NCBI GenBank assembly: GCA_019022495.1
Contig: JAFEKR010000002.1
Span: forward strand, 4,898,001-4,962,000
Length of the DNA: 64,000 nt
Reading direction: 5' to 3'
Source of the DNA: Epichloe hybrida
Taxonomy: Eukaryota > Ascomycota > Sordariomycetes > Hypocreales > Clavicipitaceae
Below, one piece after another: positions 1 through 11,573 of this stretch. Below the pieces are notes generated by a model, which did not search any database, had not been told where the DNA came from, and was given only the letters and a program-made list of their open reading frames with translations. Made by a program: the position numbers and the translations under genes. The first letter of the stretch is position 1. Every line of letters starts with the position of its first letter.

Positions 1-243
1 GTTGTTGTGGCGTGGCTGTGGCGTGACTCAGCCCGGCTCGAAGCCTGCTCGAAACATACTTAAGTAAGCAGCGCCGTCTTCGCCGTCTGCACCGCCTGCA
101 CCGCCTGCAACATCTGCGTCATCATCCACATCCTGCTCAGTCCATCTCGTTCTATCGCATCTCATCCCCTCACCAGTATTCTATCACCAACAACTTAATC
201 AGTCTCAGATACGATCAATACGATACTCGAAATCTCTCACACG
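1..243 (+). promoter_or_regulatory. Upstream region / 5' UTR of the RCR-family gene
   Basis: Pyrimidine-rich sequence with a CT-rich stretch just before the ATG at 244, typical of a filamentous-fungal 5' leader. A GCC/CTGCACCGC-type short repeat lies near 75-110. No clear TATA box is seen. The promoter may extend left of the window. Confidence 0.4.
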
Positions 244-816
244 ATGGCGCCTACCGATAGCGCTCTCAATGTCCTCGCATCGAGGGCTACATGCTACCGT
301 GCCGGCTACGGCTACTACCGCTGCAATAGCAGATGGCACTCATTTGGTCGATGGATCCTCCTTGCCGGCATCATCGTATTATTCCTCCTCGTTCTCGTGT
401 CTTTCGCGTAAGTAGTTCACCCGGCCACCAACAAGTTTGCCACCCCCTCGCCCCGAGAAGGAGTCGTGCTAAGCCAAACAACCAGCTGTACTGCTCGTCG
501 CCGTCGCCGTCGCGGCAATCAGCCCATGTACGGAACCGGTTGGATGGCTCCCGGCGGTAAACAATACGACCAGCAACAGACGAACAGCTATCAGCAGGGA
601 AATTACAACCCGACGTACGGCCAGGGCTACAATGCACCGCAGGGAGGATACAACGCTCCTCCTGCCTACGGCCAGCAGCCCCAGAACACCGGCGCCACGT
701 TCAACCCCAACGACGGCTATTATGGCCAGCAGCAATCTGGTGTTCAGCCACCCCAGAACACGTATCAGCGCGAGGCTAACTACGCCCCTCCACCTGGCCC
801 TCCACCTGGCAAGTAA
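244..816 (+). CDS. RCR-family membrane protein (chitin synthesis regulation / Congo red resistance type)
   Basis: Two exons, 244-407 and 486-816, with a 78-bp intron (GTAAGT donor, ACCAG acceptor), give 164 aa. A short N-terminus holds CYRAGYGYYRC, followed by one membrane segment (about residues 36-55) and a basic stretch of six Arg leading into GNQPMYGTGWM, the hallmark of the fungal RCR family. The rest is a Gln/Gly/Tyr/Pro-rich tail with PPxY-like PPAYG and a PPPGPPPGK end. Yeast Rcr1/Rcr2 act in the endomembrane system, lowering chitin deposition and steering plasma-membrane transporters through Rsp5 ubiquitin ligase; a similar sorting role is inferred here. The splice junction is supported by phase and by the join from the TM helix into the Arg cluster. 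The start is the only ATG before the Cys motif in frame. Confidence 0.85.
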
Positions 817-1666
817 GTCGGGGCGAAAGAAGTTAGTGAGCCTTGGTAATGTGCCGCTCGTGCACTTTGAATACGACGTGACGTGGGGTTTTTTTTTTCT
901 TCACCTTGTCATCAGTTTATCGAGACGACCAGAATGGATGGGAGAGGGACCGACGACTTGCCTATATGCTACACACATGGTGCTTTACTTTTGGTGGCGT
1001 TGAAAGGACTTTTGTACTTGGGGGCATGTTTCAACAGGCTGATGTGTATGTATACATATATATATATACCTATGCAACAATGATACCCCATAATTGTGCA
1101 CACATAATGCAGATGGTTTACATGCCTCGGTTAGAAACGTCACCTACATGGTTTGAAATGACGTAAGAATTTGTCACCTGTGCATGCGACCAACAGCATC
1201 AACGTCCTCTTCAACTCATGTAGTCTGTATGTAATCCGTATGTATGTAGTCGATTGCAACCAGTATGCCGGAACGCAATCCCTGGCGATAATACGGGACA
1301 AAGATTAGCGCAAGGTGCCAACACCAAGTTGCAAACTTGACAAGAGGACGGCTCCAGTTTTCCAGGGGCAAGACGCAAGAGGCAGTGACATGACTAGGGC
1401 CGTTCGCTGGGACGGGCGGGGTGCAGGGCAGGGCAGGGGCCTCATGCAGGTTGCCATGGCCCCCATGAACAAGGAGGCAATTCCCTCGAACTCGGCGTCG
1501 CTAATCCTCCGTACTCACTGATCACAGTGATCAGTCAATGGCACCTCATGCACAAGCCCGGATGCGGGATACTTGTTCAGTCACATGCACATGCCCGCCT
1601 CCATACGGAGTAAGGATTACCATACCATGTACACGTATGTACGTCTCCAGACAGGTTTAGTTAGCG

Positions 1667-1698
1667 GTGGGAAAGTGGGAAAGTGGGAAAGTGGGAAA
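1667..1698. repeat. 8-bp tandem repeat (GTGGGAAA)x4
   Basis: Four head-to-tail copies of GTGGGAAA, followed about 40 bp later by a 7-bp CTCCCGC-type repeat. A simple intergenic satellite with no other evidence of function. Confidence 0.85.
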
Positions 1699-2082
1699 AG
1701 AAATTCTGTCACCCAGAGGCGTTCGTTCCTTCCCCATCTCCCTCCCTCCCGCCTCCCGCCTCCCGCCTCCCCTGTTTCCCTTTCCTCTCCCCTTGACTTG
1801 TCCATGCTCCTTTCGGCATCCAGGGGGAGGCAGGAGGGAATCTGACGTCGACATCGCTTCTTTTGTCCTTGCCCATCCTCCTTCCACCCATCCTTCCACC
1901 CATCATCCTTCATCCCCCGAGGCGAACGGTCTGCAACTGATGCCTTCGCCTGCCATTCTTTTCACAGACATCGCGCCTTGATAGCCGACAGCTTCTTGGT
2001 TTTTTTTTGGTTTTTTTTTTGCCCACCACCAACTAGGACAAGCTGGCACTGTCCTGTCCGTCTGCTTGACAGCAGCTTCCAT

Positions 2083-2090
2083 TATATAAC
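2083..2090 (+). promoter_or_regulatory. Possible TATA box
   Basis: TATATAAC lies about 310 bp upstream of the start codon at 2394 and is followed by a CT-rich leader. Position and sequence fit a TATA element, but only the motif supports this. Confidence 0.3.
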
Positions 2091-2393
2091 GGCCATTTCC
2101 TCATTGCAAGCTGGCAGCCATCGCTCATATCTGAACCTGAACCCACCATCTGAACCATTTTCTTCTTGTTATATTTAATCGAAAGCTGCCCTTTCACCAC
2201 CTCGGCTTTCCTGCGCTTCGCTTCACTGGAGAGGCGGTACCACTGATGTCCAACGAAGCTACGTCTTGTCCTTTTCTCGAATCATAATCCTTCGCCTTTG
2301 TCGCATGGCGCCTGTTAGCTGGTACAACACGCCATTGCTCGCCAGTCCTCTACTCGTCGAAATTGTTGCCTGCAACGCGAAAGCATTGCCGAT

Positions 2394-4378
2394 ATGCCTT
2401 CAGTCGACGTTGCCATGGCAAGGTCACTGCGACCCCCAGCCTGGGAATTGGTCAGAGATGCCCTTGTTCGAGGCATTGCGCAAGACTTGTCTAGACGAGA
2501 CATTGTACAAGACACAGAAAACAAAATCACCAATGTGAAGACTGCCTTCTCAAGTTGGGACAATTGCATGAAGGCCACGTTTTGCAAGTATGATCAGCCT
2601 CATCCAGCCTTCCTGTCCTGTTTCGTCGGGTTGCTACCTCGTTCACCACTGACCAGCCTGTTAGATGGCCTGTAATTGCTGTCATCATTGTCGGCGGCCT
2701 CATCATTTTTAGTATTCTGTGGTGCATCATTCGATGCTGTTGCTGTGGTGTGTCCTGCTGCTGCACTTGTTTCAACTGCTTAAAGTGTTGTGGCAACTGC
2801 TGTGGATGTTGCGACCCCCCCGGGGGCCGCAATACCAAATATCTTGATGAACCATATGTACCACCCCATCATGGGCAAGGCTACCACGCACAGGCGCCAA
2901 TGCAACCCAGTTTCGCACCACCAGCACCAGCACCGGCACCAGCAAGATATGCACCTCCCCAGTATGCCGAATTCGATGTGCCGAAGAAGGCCGGCGAAGA
3001 TTCTCTACCGCAGATGCCCACCTGGGAGCAAGCTGGATCCAAAAAGGTCATGCTGGAGGAAGAAGTTGAGCTGTCAAATCTGGACAAGTCTCCCACACTG
3101 GACCAAAACAGGCAACGGATGAATGCCCCTTCCCCGGGTCCGGTGAGCCCCATGAGCCCCATGAGCCCCGTGAGCCCCATGAGCACGAGTCACGGTGGTC
3201 AATCCTATGGCGGTCTTCCCGGAGGCTCGAGTGGACAAATGTTCAACCACAGTCAGCAAGGCTTGGTTTCCAATCAACAGGCCGCGGGCCATGGTCAACT
3301 TCGACAGGGGCCTAGACAGAGCCCCTATGGTGCCAGTGATCATGGATATAACCAGAACTACGATGCGAACCGTCCATCCGACGGGTTTGGACTCGACGAG
3401 CCATATGACGACCCCAGCGCCTTGTCTAGGGCGGCTATGCATGGCCGCCCGGGTCAGCAAAACCTGCTATACGGCGCTCCCGCACAGCAGCCGTATGACA
3501 GCCTTGCGAATCAGCCCTATGGTGGTGCTCTTGCAGCTGGGGGAGCAGGGGCACACATGGAAACGCGAAACCACGCAGTCAGCCCCCAGAATCTTGAACC
3601 ATTTGGCGCTCCGCCGGTGGACGCCGCAGCTGTAGGAGCCATGGGATTGCGAAACCATTCCACCAGCCCAAACAACCATCATGCCCATGGCCAGAGTCCG
3701 TATAATCAAGACCAGGCTCACGGGCAACTCGCCGAAATGCCGGCCATGCCGCACGACCGCAGCAGCGTACATACCCCATCCCATCTCCAACAAGCTCAAA
3801 CATGGCCTACCGAACACGCCGCGCCGATGGAGCTGCCCGGCAGTGCTCCCCCGGAGATTCATGGCGTGAGACGGCCAGGTCCCGGCCCCGCGGACAATAC
3901 ACTACCAGGTCATGCCAGGCCGCCCTACGGCATGGACCCTCGCATGAGGAACTCGCCAGGTCCTAGGCAGACACCTGGACCCAGAGGCGAAAGCCCGTAT
4001 GGTCGTCCGCCGAGAGGTTCGCCCGGTCCTCGCAACGAGGAGGGCTACGGCAGACCGCCACCTCAGTCCCCGCGGGAGAACATGAACAGGAGCTACTCAC
4101 CCGCTCCCCCACGACAGTTCACACCCGGCCCCGAGCGTCGTTTCTCCCCAGGACCAGAGCGCCAGCGCACACCAGGCCCCCTTGCCCTCTCCAAGCCCGT
4201 GCCGCCGCCGAGCAATTCATTCGGACAGTCGTCACCACCCCGATCCCCCATCACCAACAATGCCGGCTTTGACTTCACATCAGGTTATTCCAGACCGCCA
4301 GGAGGCCAGTCTCCCCCAGCTCAATCACCCACGACTGCGGCCTATCCCGGCCAAAGGACATACCAGCCCGGCCGATAG
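2394..4378 (+). CDS. Fibroin-3-related-like protein: single-pass membrane protein with Cys cluster and long Pro/Gln-rich tail
   Basis: Exons 2394-2587 and 2665-4378 (77-bp intron, GTATGA donor, TTAG acceptor) encode 635 aa. Residues 1-65 are soluble and end in SSWDNCMKATFCKWPV. One membrane helix spans about 67-88. It is followed at once by a very dense Cys cluster (about 17 Cys in residues 89-114), then GGRNTKYLDEPY and a ~500-residue low-complexity tail rich in Pro, Gln, Gly and Ser, with an (SPM) run and repeated PGP motifs. This layout matches a conserved filamentous-fungal family often named fibroin-3 related protein; its function is unknown. The Cys cluster beside the helix suggests palmitoylation or disulfide packing (inference). 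The intron falls just before the helix, and the join restores the CKWPVI motif, which supports the model. The ATG at 2394 beats a TTG/GTG alternative by family fit. Confidence 0.8.
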
Positions 4379-5237
4379 CTGTCTCGAACATACATGGCCT
4401 GGTCTATCTCACGGCGTCCAGTGTATGCTGAGACATGTGCTGGACTTGATTCTCGTTGAGAAACCACTACTTTCATTCACTTTCCCATAAAGGTACTGGA
4501 TGTTTGGCGTTTTCATCCATCATAGAGAAATACCTGTATATTGTATTCTGCCACACATTTTGCTGCTGAATCGGCCACCCGAGGCTCTTCATTCATCTTT
4601 AGCCATCTGATCATCCTTGTCGATGACGCCTCACATTTTGTTTACCCTGTTTGCCCTACATATCTGTGGCAGGGCGCCTCTTTACGAATCTGCCTCTCGT
4701 TTCAATTCAACGTTTCATTCTTGGACATGGAGACATTTTCTCGAGTCAATTAGCCAGACCAGGGTCTGTGCAAATGGCAGTTGGGGCAATCTAGTGGGCA
4801 GGGAAGAATGATGACCCGTCTTGACACGAGACTGGGTGTTGTTAGCATGCATCTCTCAGATAGGCGGGGGGAGCATGGCATGGACAATAGAAGTCATTCG
4901 TGTACATTGAACACGCATCCAAAAAGAAATCATGTTCAATTGTGATGCTCCTCTTGTGTATGGCGAGTAATCAAGTAAAGCAGTCGCGCGTAATTTGTCC
5001 ACAACTCCAACGCCCAACTAGTAGAATTCTACCCACGCTCGTATATACACAGCTTCCGATTGGGGAAGAAGAAGATTGGAAAACTTATGCCCAGATGATG
5101 GCTTGAAGTGAAAATGATGATTCACAGAGGATGAAGATTGAATGAAAAATGGAACCGCAATTGTGCACGATCTAACAAAAAGAAGGGGAAAAACACAAGA
5201 AAAAAAAAAAAAACTGGTCAGAAACGCCCATCCTTTT
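4379..5237. other. Convergent intergenic region
   Basis: This is the 3' flank of two convergent genes. It is moderately AT-rich with an A-run at 5203-5213. No gene or structured repeat was found. Confidence 0.55.
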
Positions 5238-6444
5238 TTACTCCTTGGGATACAAGTCCAGCGGAACCTTTGTCCGCCCTGCTTTACCACGACTGGAGCC
5301 ACTGCCAACAACGGTGGGGGCACGTCCGTCGACATCGGGGTCGTATTCCTCGTCTACATGCACGACTGTGCCGAGACTCTTGGAAGAGCGTCGGGGGGCG
5401 CGGGTATGGCCATCGAGGTCGCTGTCACTGTCGTCGGCATCGCCGTCTTCATGGTGGGTTCCGAGACGACGGGGGCAGGCGTGGGGGTCCGGGTCCTCGG
5501 AGGGGAGACGCTCGTGCTCGTGCTCGTGCTCAATGGTTTGCCTGTCCTTGATGAAGGAGTCGATGATGTAGTACTGCAGGCCGTTCATGATGAGGGGGAA
5601 GATCATCATGACAAAGGCAATCTGGAGCTTCTCGTTGCCCTCGGTCCAGCCGAGGGCCCAGTCGCCGACTTTGGAGATCCACGGCGCGAGGAGGAAGATG
5701 ACGAGGACGCAGATCTTCATGCCGAACAGGCCGCAGAAGTAAATGACGGATTGCTTGAGCCACCACCAGACGTTGGGGGGGTGGCCGTAGTGGCCGGACT
5801 GGATGGACTCGCGCGGTTTGCCGAGCGGCGTGAAGGCGACGATGCGGGTTAGGACTTTGAGGAGGAGGATGAGAATGGGGATGCCGAGAGTGGTCTTTTG
5901 GGGTTTGGTATACGCAGTTAGTATAACACGGGGAAGCTATTAGTCGTCATGAGAGGAGCAAGTCGTAGAAACTTACGTCGATGCCCAGGTTGAGGAGGTA
6001 CAAGGAGCAAGGGTTGGGGACGTTGGAGGAGTCGCTCGGCGCCCGCACCGCAGGCGCGGCGACGGCGCCGGGGTCCAGCTTTATCGAGAACCTGCCGCTG
6101 GTGAGCATGGACATGAAGATGTTGGCCATGTGGACCAGGACGGAGCCAAAGACTTGCTTGGACACGTCGAAGAACCAGATCCTGAGAGGGCGCTGCGGAC
6201 GCTCCCTGTATCTCTTGTACACGAGCGTCGACAGCGCCAGCGCTCCGAGGGCGCCCTGGACGAACAGTGCAAAGGACCCCAGGAGCTGGCATTCGCCCTC
6301 GGAGCCGGGGTCATGCTGTTGTGGTGAGTTGCCGGGCGAGGACGTCGCGGCGGCGGCGGCAAAGATGGTTGCCATGGCCTCCCCGGCTGGCGCGTTTGTC
6401 GTCTGAGAAGGCAGGTCGATGCCTATCGCTCCGGCAGGCTGCAT
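5238..6444 (-). CDS. STIMATE/YPL162c-family vacuolar membrane protein
   Basis: Minus strand, exons 6444-5977 and 5894-5238 (82-bp intron, GTAAGT donor, AAAAG acceptor), 374 aa. The conserved core starts at CQLLGSFALFVQGALG and runs through RPQRPLRIWFFDVSKQVFGS, NPCSLYLLNLGID, FGMKICVLVIFLLAPWISKV and YYIIDSFIKD, the signature blocks of the STIMATE/TMEM110 family (Pfam PF12400). About five membrane segments can be seen. Animal STIMATE sits at ER-plasma membrane contacts and helps STIM calcium signalling; the yeast homologue YPL162c is a vacuolar membrane protein. The exact role in fungi is not settled. The tail is acidic and His/Asp-rich and looks disordered. The start is ATG at 6444; the frame stays open to a TTG at 6492, which I did not use. 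It lies tail-to-tail with the fibroin-like gene. Confidence 0.85.
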
Positions 6445-6949
6445 CGCATCGGGCTGTGTGGTTTCCGGAGGCGAGAACCGTGTTGCGGACAAGCGGGTGA
6501 AGGAACGGACTGGGTGGGATTATTGTTGCATGTCGTTGGATGCGGTTATGGATGTGGTTGGATGTGGTTGGATGTGGTTGGATGTCGTTGTTGAGTGAGA
6601 TGGCGTGTGTCAGCGTCATCAAGGTCATCAGGGTCACGGGGCGAAGCAAAGTTACCGACTAGCGAAATGTGGCTTGTTGCCTCAGTCCTTGACCAGCCCT
6701 TGCCACATACAACACACAACATGCAACATGCAACATGCCGCCCCACTTGTAGTGAATTATTTTGCTTTTTTCCATTGACCAACACTTGGCAGAAGAATTC
6801 CATGTTTGAAAGCATGGTCCTGGATGTGGCAAGACGCGAATGAGCACGGGAGGTGCGCGACAAGTGCATAGAATCAACAGCCAATTCAATGTCGGGTATC
6901 TCAAATTTGCATCTACAACACGTGGACAATGCTGGGCGACGTCCATTTG
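6445..6949. other. Intergenic region with decamer repeat
   Basis: 505 bp between the start of the STIMATE-type gene and the stop of the homoaconitase gene, both on the minus strand. It holds the promoter of the former, a 10-bp tandem repeat at 6551-6590 and a short CAACATG repeat near 6711-6735. No gene was found. Confidence 0.5.
6551..6590. repeat. 10-bp tandem repeat (GATGTGGTTG)n
   Basis: Three perfect units and a fourth with one change (GATGTCGTTG) sit in the leader of the minus-strand STIMATE-type gene. Confidence 0.85.
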
Positions 6950-9642
6950 TCAAGCCTGAATCTTCTCTTTAACCCATTGTTCCAGACCGGCCTTCGCAAT
7001 CTCCTGGACATTCGGTGGCACCTCGCCAACTTTTTGCTCCCATATCGATCCATCCTGCTTCGTAACAACCACCTTCGAGCGACGGACGTCCCAGAGGAGC
7101 TTCCAGCCAGTGCGGCGAGTCAGGGGCTTGCTGGAATCATGCTTGAAAGTTTCACGAAGATGCCGCACTAAATCAGGCATCTCAATACTCATCAGGGCAT
7201 TGTTGATGCTGTTCCGGCTGAAAATGTTGCTGAAGCTGCCAGCGATAACAAGAGGGATCTGCTTGGCCAAGATGGCAGTCGCGGCTTGCTCACGGGAGCT
7301 GCCACAGCCAAAGTTGAAGCCACTCACCAAGATGTCGCCCGTCCTGGCAGTTGTTTGAAACTTGACATCGTAGTTCTCCATACATATCTCAGCCATCTTC
7401 TCCCTGGTAATATCATCCTGATAGGTATACTTGCCTTTGCACTTGTCAATACGAGTCATCAAGAAAGATGATGGAAGAGTAACTCACCAGGATAGATACC
7501 GTCGGTATTGATGTTATCATTATCGCAGAAAATGATCTCCCCCTCAACCCTGTCAGGGAAGCCGGGAAGGATTTCAGTCAAGGTTTCCTCGTTGAGGGCA
7601 GCAGGCTGAGACTGCTGCTCAGCAGCATCTTCAGCGCCCTCGGCGCCTTCAGCAGCAGCAATCACGCCCTCGACATCATTGATAAGCTTGTCAAAGGCAT
7701 TCTCGAAAGAGCGGGTCTGATCAACTATATGATCGCCACTCCCCTCGCCAATGATCACTTTTTCAACACCTTCAGGCTTCTGGTACCAGCCCGGACCCGC
7801 GATCTTGCCCTTGATAGCACTGGCAGCAACAACTTCGGGGCTGGCGAGGTAGGCTAACGCCGCCGTCGATCCCATGCGGCCTTGGAAGTTGCGGTTTGAG
7901 CTGCTAATGCAAGTTTCACCATCCTCAAGGATTCCAGGGCCGAGTCCGATGCAAGGGCCACACCCTGAGACCAGAGGCTGAGCTCCGGCGTCGAGTAGAA
8001 TCTGCCAGTCGCCAGCCTCCTCGGCGAACCGTTGTTCGGCGAGGGAAGCTGCAGCGAGATAAAACTTGACACCTGGGGCAAGCTTAGCAGGTTTACCATC
8101 CACTCCAGCTTCAAGGAAAACCATGGCGGCTCTGCCAATGTCTGAAGCTCGGGCGTTGGTGCAGCTAATCAGGAAACATTTGTCTATAGCAATGCCCTCA
8201 GCCTCGAGCTTTGTAACTGGTGTAATAATCCTGACCGAATTAGGACCAGCAACCATTGGTGACAAAGTGGATAGGTTGAGGTAGAGTTCCTTGGCATATA
8301 CCGCACCGGAATCGGCAGTGAGCCGATTCTCTACAAGTTGGTCGATTCGCTCATGGTTGATGCGCTCTTTGGTGGAACTATTGAGCATAGCGGCAACGGA
8401 GGCCTTGGCACGATACCAAGAGATGAGCACATCATCGACAGGAAAAAGCCCTAAGAGACAGGTAAGAATTCGTCTCCAGGATGATGGGTTGTATTCGTAC
8501 CACTTAGGGCTCCCCACTCCGTCGTCATGTTGCTTACGCAAAGGCGGTCGTCCACTGGTATGCTCGCCAAGGTCTGTTCGGAGCCGGCAAACTCAATACA
8601 GTGGTTGAGAGCCTCATCTTTGTTGAAAAGGCCGCAAAGAGCAACTAATCGCAGTCAGCATGTATACGGTACTTCTTCACCTCAACAAGTCAGATAAAAA
8701 CCCCACCAATTATATCTTTGCCGGAAACGCCAGTAGGAAGGACACCAGTGAGATTCACCTTGATGACAGGCGGGACCTGCCACCACGTCGTTCTGAGATG
8801 GAAGTATTAGCATCACTATTCGCCGCTGGGTCATGTAGAAACTTGTCCAACCCACCCAGTAGCCCAGATGGAGGCCGCGTCCGTCCTTACAACCGGGGTT
8901 CCCTACGGATGTTAGCATTTGCTTAGTCGAAAGCAGTACACGCCTCGGCCTATAGGTTAACCTTCAGCGGCGAGAACAAAGGGGGTGTACGAACGAGACT
9001 TCCTACGCCGCCGTACATATTGGAATGACTGTCACTCGCGACAGTGACTGCTCCCGGCCACGCAAATCCCTCCTCAATAACTCGCTGATGACCTATCCCT
9101 TGTCCTTTTCCAGAAAAGAAGCAGCCATGTTTGTGGGCAAACTCTTCAAGCAGACGATATTTAGTAAGGTTCGACTCGGATTCGTTGCTAACATCATGAT
9201 CCAAGGTCATGACAACCTGCCGACTATCATGGATCTTGGAGGCTCCAATTTCCATAAACTTCTTGGCAACTGGCCAACCGTTGTCGTGTGTCATGACGCA
9301 CGCGGGGCGTAGCGTGACGAAATCTCCTTGCTTGACTTTCTTGCCAGGGGCAAGGCCGACGGCATACCGTTGAACAATCTTCTCGGTGATGGTCTGAGAG
9401 TTGGCCACGGGCTTCTCGGAGGACATAAAAGATGCATTAGAGGCGTTTTCGAGTTGCGAGGGGAAAGCGTCGGACAGTTGTCGTCGTCGGAAGGAGGTGG
9501 TGTTGTAGGCGCGGAGCTCCGGCAGCGCCGAGTACTGTGATCGGGGGCGGCCGACGACGGACCGAAAGATCGGAGAGTAACAGAACAGGGCATTGCGAGC
9601 AGCGGCTGTCCGCCGGGACTGAACCACAATTCGCGGTGTCAT
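6950..9642 (-). CDS. LYS4: Homoaconitase, mitochondrial (lysine biosynthesis)
   Basis: Six exons on the minus strand: 9642-8995, 8902-8856, 8792-8707, 8644-8501, 8450-7488 and 7434-6950, giving 790 aa. It converts homocitrate to homoisocitrate through homoaconitate in the alpha-aminoadipate lysine pathway, in the mitochondrion. The N-terminus is Arg-rich ([20 protein letters not shown]), fitting a presequence. Aconitase blocks include [63 protein letters not shown] and [12 protein letters not shown]; the last two carry the 4Fe-4S cysteines. The C-terminal swivel domain shows [10 protein letters not shown] and [13 protein letters not shown]. Length matches fungal homologues. All phases close. 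Intron 1 uses a weak GTTCGT donor. The ATG at 9642 is the first in frame; the frame is open from a TTG at 9708. The gene is divergent from the mitoribosomal gene at 10570. Confidence 0.93.
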
Positions 9643-10569
9643 TTCAGTAAGACGTCTTTGCGATCTAGCTGAAGGGTTAGAAGGGGCAAATCGCCGGCAG
9701 GGGAACAAGGAAGGGAAGCAATGATGAAAATTTACATGGTTGCGAATGACGAGGAGTTCATATGTAAGCTGATCCGCCTATTTCAGAGAAGAGAGAGCTT
9801 TTGAAAGATAGATTATGTTAGAACAAGATGAAATTAGGATGCCAAAGAAGAGAGAAGAGGAAGAATGAAAGTAATCTGTACTCCGTAAAGTAGTAAAAAC
9901 AAAGGGTAACAAGGTTTAGAATTAAAGTTAGAAGGCGCACACACGCACACGTAAACACAGAGAGAGGAGGGGAAGGTATGACCCACCCACACCTAGATCT
10001 GAATTTTGTCGCAAGGCATAATCCGTAGAGGGGATAATACACGCACAAATTAGTGGCCAGTCGGCTGCGCCTCTTTTCTTCGTGCAACAAATTTTTCGCT
10101 GCGGCAGTGTTAGGAGCATGGAGGCACAGAGGGCAGAGGCATAGGCGCTGTTAAGGGATTTAGTGGTGGCAAAGAGCGGTGGAAAGAGAAGATAATACGG
10201 AATGGAATTCGCTAGGGAAAAAGGAAGCTATTATAAGCTTCAAATCTGTTAATCAATGAATCTAGGTCTTCAAACGAAGCCTACGATGAAACGCGATAAC
10301 AAACGCGATGCGGGAAGCTGCATCGTCAAACGAAGAGAGGAGACCATGGCCCCACATTTCACTCAATCTGTGGCTGCAAGCTTGGCCAACAAAAAAAAAA
10401 AAAAAGTAGTGCTGACCGACTGCATTTCGAGCATCACGACGGGGATTCATTCGCCCACGACCCGGCCCGGCCATCACCCTTTCTTCTCCAGACGCGCACC
10501 CGCTCTGGAGTATCCTCTCCCTTTCCCCTCTTTTTTCAAGAGCCGATCCGAAACACACATACACACATC
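9643..10569. promoter_or_regulatory. Shared divergent promoter region
   Basis: 927 bp between the divergent homoaconitase gene and the mitoribosomal gene. It holds purine-rich tracts, an A-run at 10391-10405, one TACTCCGTA motif (9879-9887), and one copy (10301-10321) of a 21-bp sequence that recurs at 62616-62636. No gene was found. Confidence 0.5.
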
Positions 10570-11573
10570 ATGTTCCGCTCAAGATTGTTGCCACGTGCCG
10601 GCAAGAGCCTGGGACTTGGTCTGCGAACCACCGCCGTCAATGCCAGAAGAGGCCTGCATCATGTTCCTACGCTGCCTCACGACTACTCGCAGGGTGTGCC
10701 CGATCTCATGAGCCCCGGCGGCTTCGCAATCGCCTGGTCAGACTACATGTCGCTGATGGTGGAGAAGCTCAATGCCTTGACTGCCGGTATGTCTGTCCCT
10801 GTCGCATTTTGTTTATTCGGGGGAACAAGGGCCTCGTCGTCGATAAGTGTCCTCTCTCACTTTGTACAAGGATTTCGCTCTGCATCCGCCATCCCACGCA
10901 AAGCATATATAACTGACTTGCTCCCCCCCCCCCCCCTTCAGGCACCGAACTCGAGGACAAAGACGCCAAAACCATCAGTCTCTTGACTGCCCGCGAGCCC
11001 AGCCAAGCGCCCATCTTCAACTACGCCTCCATGGCCCACAACAACCACTTCTTCTTCCAGGGCATCTCGCCCGAGGGCACCGCGATGCCCGACGCCCTCC
11101 GCGCCGAGCTCGAGGCCTCCTTCTCCTCCATCGAGACACTCCGCCGCGAGTTCATCATGACCGCCTCGGCCATGTTCGGCCCCGGCTTCATCTGGCTCGT
11201 CAAGGCCGGGCCCGGCGACTACCGCGTCCTCCCGACCTACCTCGCCGGCTCGCCCTACCCCGGCGCCCACTGGCGCGCTCAGCCCACCGACATGAACACT
11301 GTCGGCAACGACGGCTCCGCCACGTCCTATTTCAGGAACCAAGCGTTCGGGAGCAGGAAGCGAACCGGTGACCTACCCCCTGGTGGTATCGAGCTGGAAC
11401 CCTTGCTGTGTCTAAATACCTGGGAGCACGCCTGGCTGCTGGATTGGGGTGTCGGTGCTGGCGGGAATGGGGGGAAAATGGCCTTCGCTGAGTCGTGGTG
11501 GAAACTCATTGACTGGGAAAAGGTTGCTCAGAACTCTGGCTCCATTCGTCCAGAGTTCAAGACAGCCTTCTGA
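10570..11573 (+). CDS. Mitochondrial 37S ribosomal protein with Fe/Mn-SOD fold (mS42/mS43 type)
   Basis: Exons 10570-10786 and 10942-11573 (155-bp intron, GTATGT donor, C-run then TTCAG) encode 282 aa. A basic N-terminus suggests mitochondrial import. The alpha-hairpin domain shows LHHVPTLPHDY and FNYASMAHNNHFFFQG; the alpha/beta domain shows GPGFIWLV and LCLNTWEHAWLLDWG. This is the Fe/Mn superoxide dismutase fold reused as a structural protein of the small mitoribosomal subunit (yeast Rsm26/mS42 and Mrp1/mS43). In true SODs the last motif reads DxWEHAY with Asp as metal ligand; here it is NTWEHAW, so that ligand is lost, which argues against SOD activity. Choosing between mS42 and mS43 needs a tree. 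The C-rich tract before the acceptor is 16 C long. Confidence 0.85.

Larger units (their letters stand above)
817..2393. other. Intergenic region with simple repeats
   Basis: No convincing gene is seen in 1.6 kb. It holds the 3' end of the RCR gene, AT-rich sequence with a TATATATATA stretch near 1056-1068, an 8-bp tandem repeat at 1667-1698, a CTCCCGC-type repeat near 1738-1768, and two T-runs at 2000-2020. It carries one TACGGAGTA motif (1604-1612). The right end is the promoter and 5' UTR of the next gene. Confidence 0.6.
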
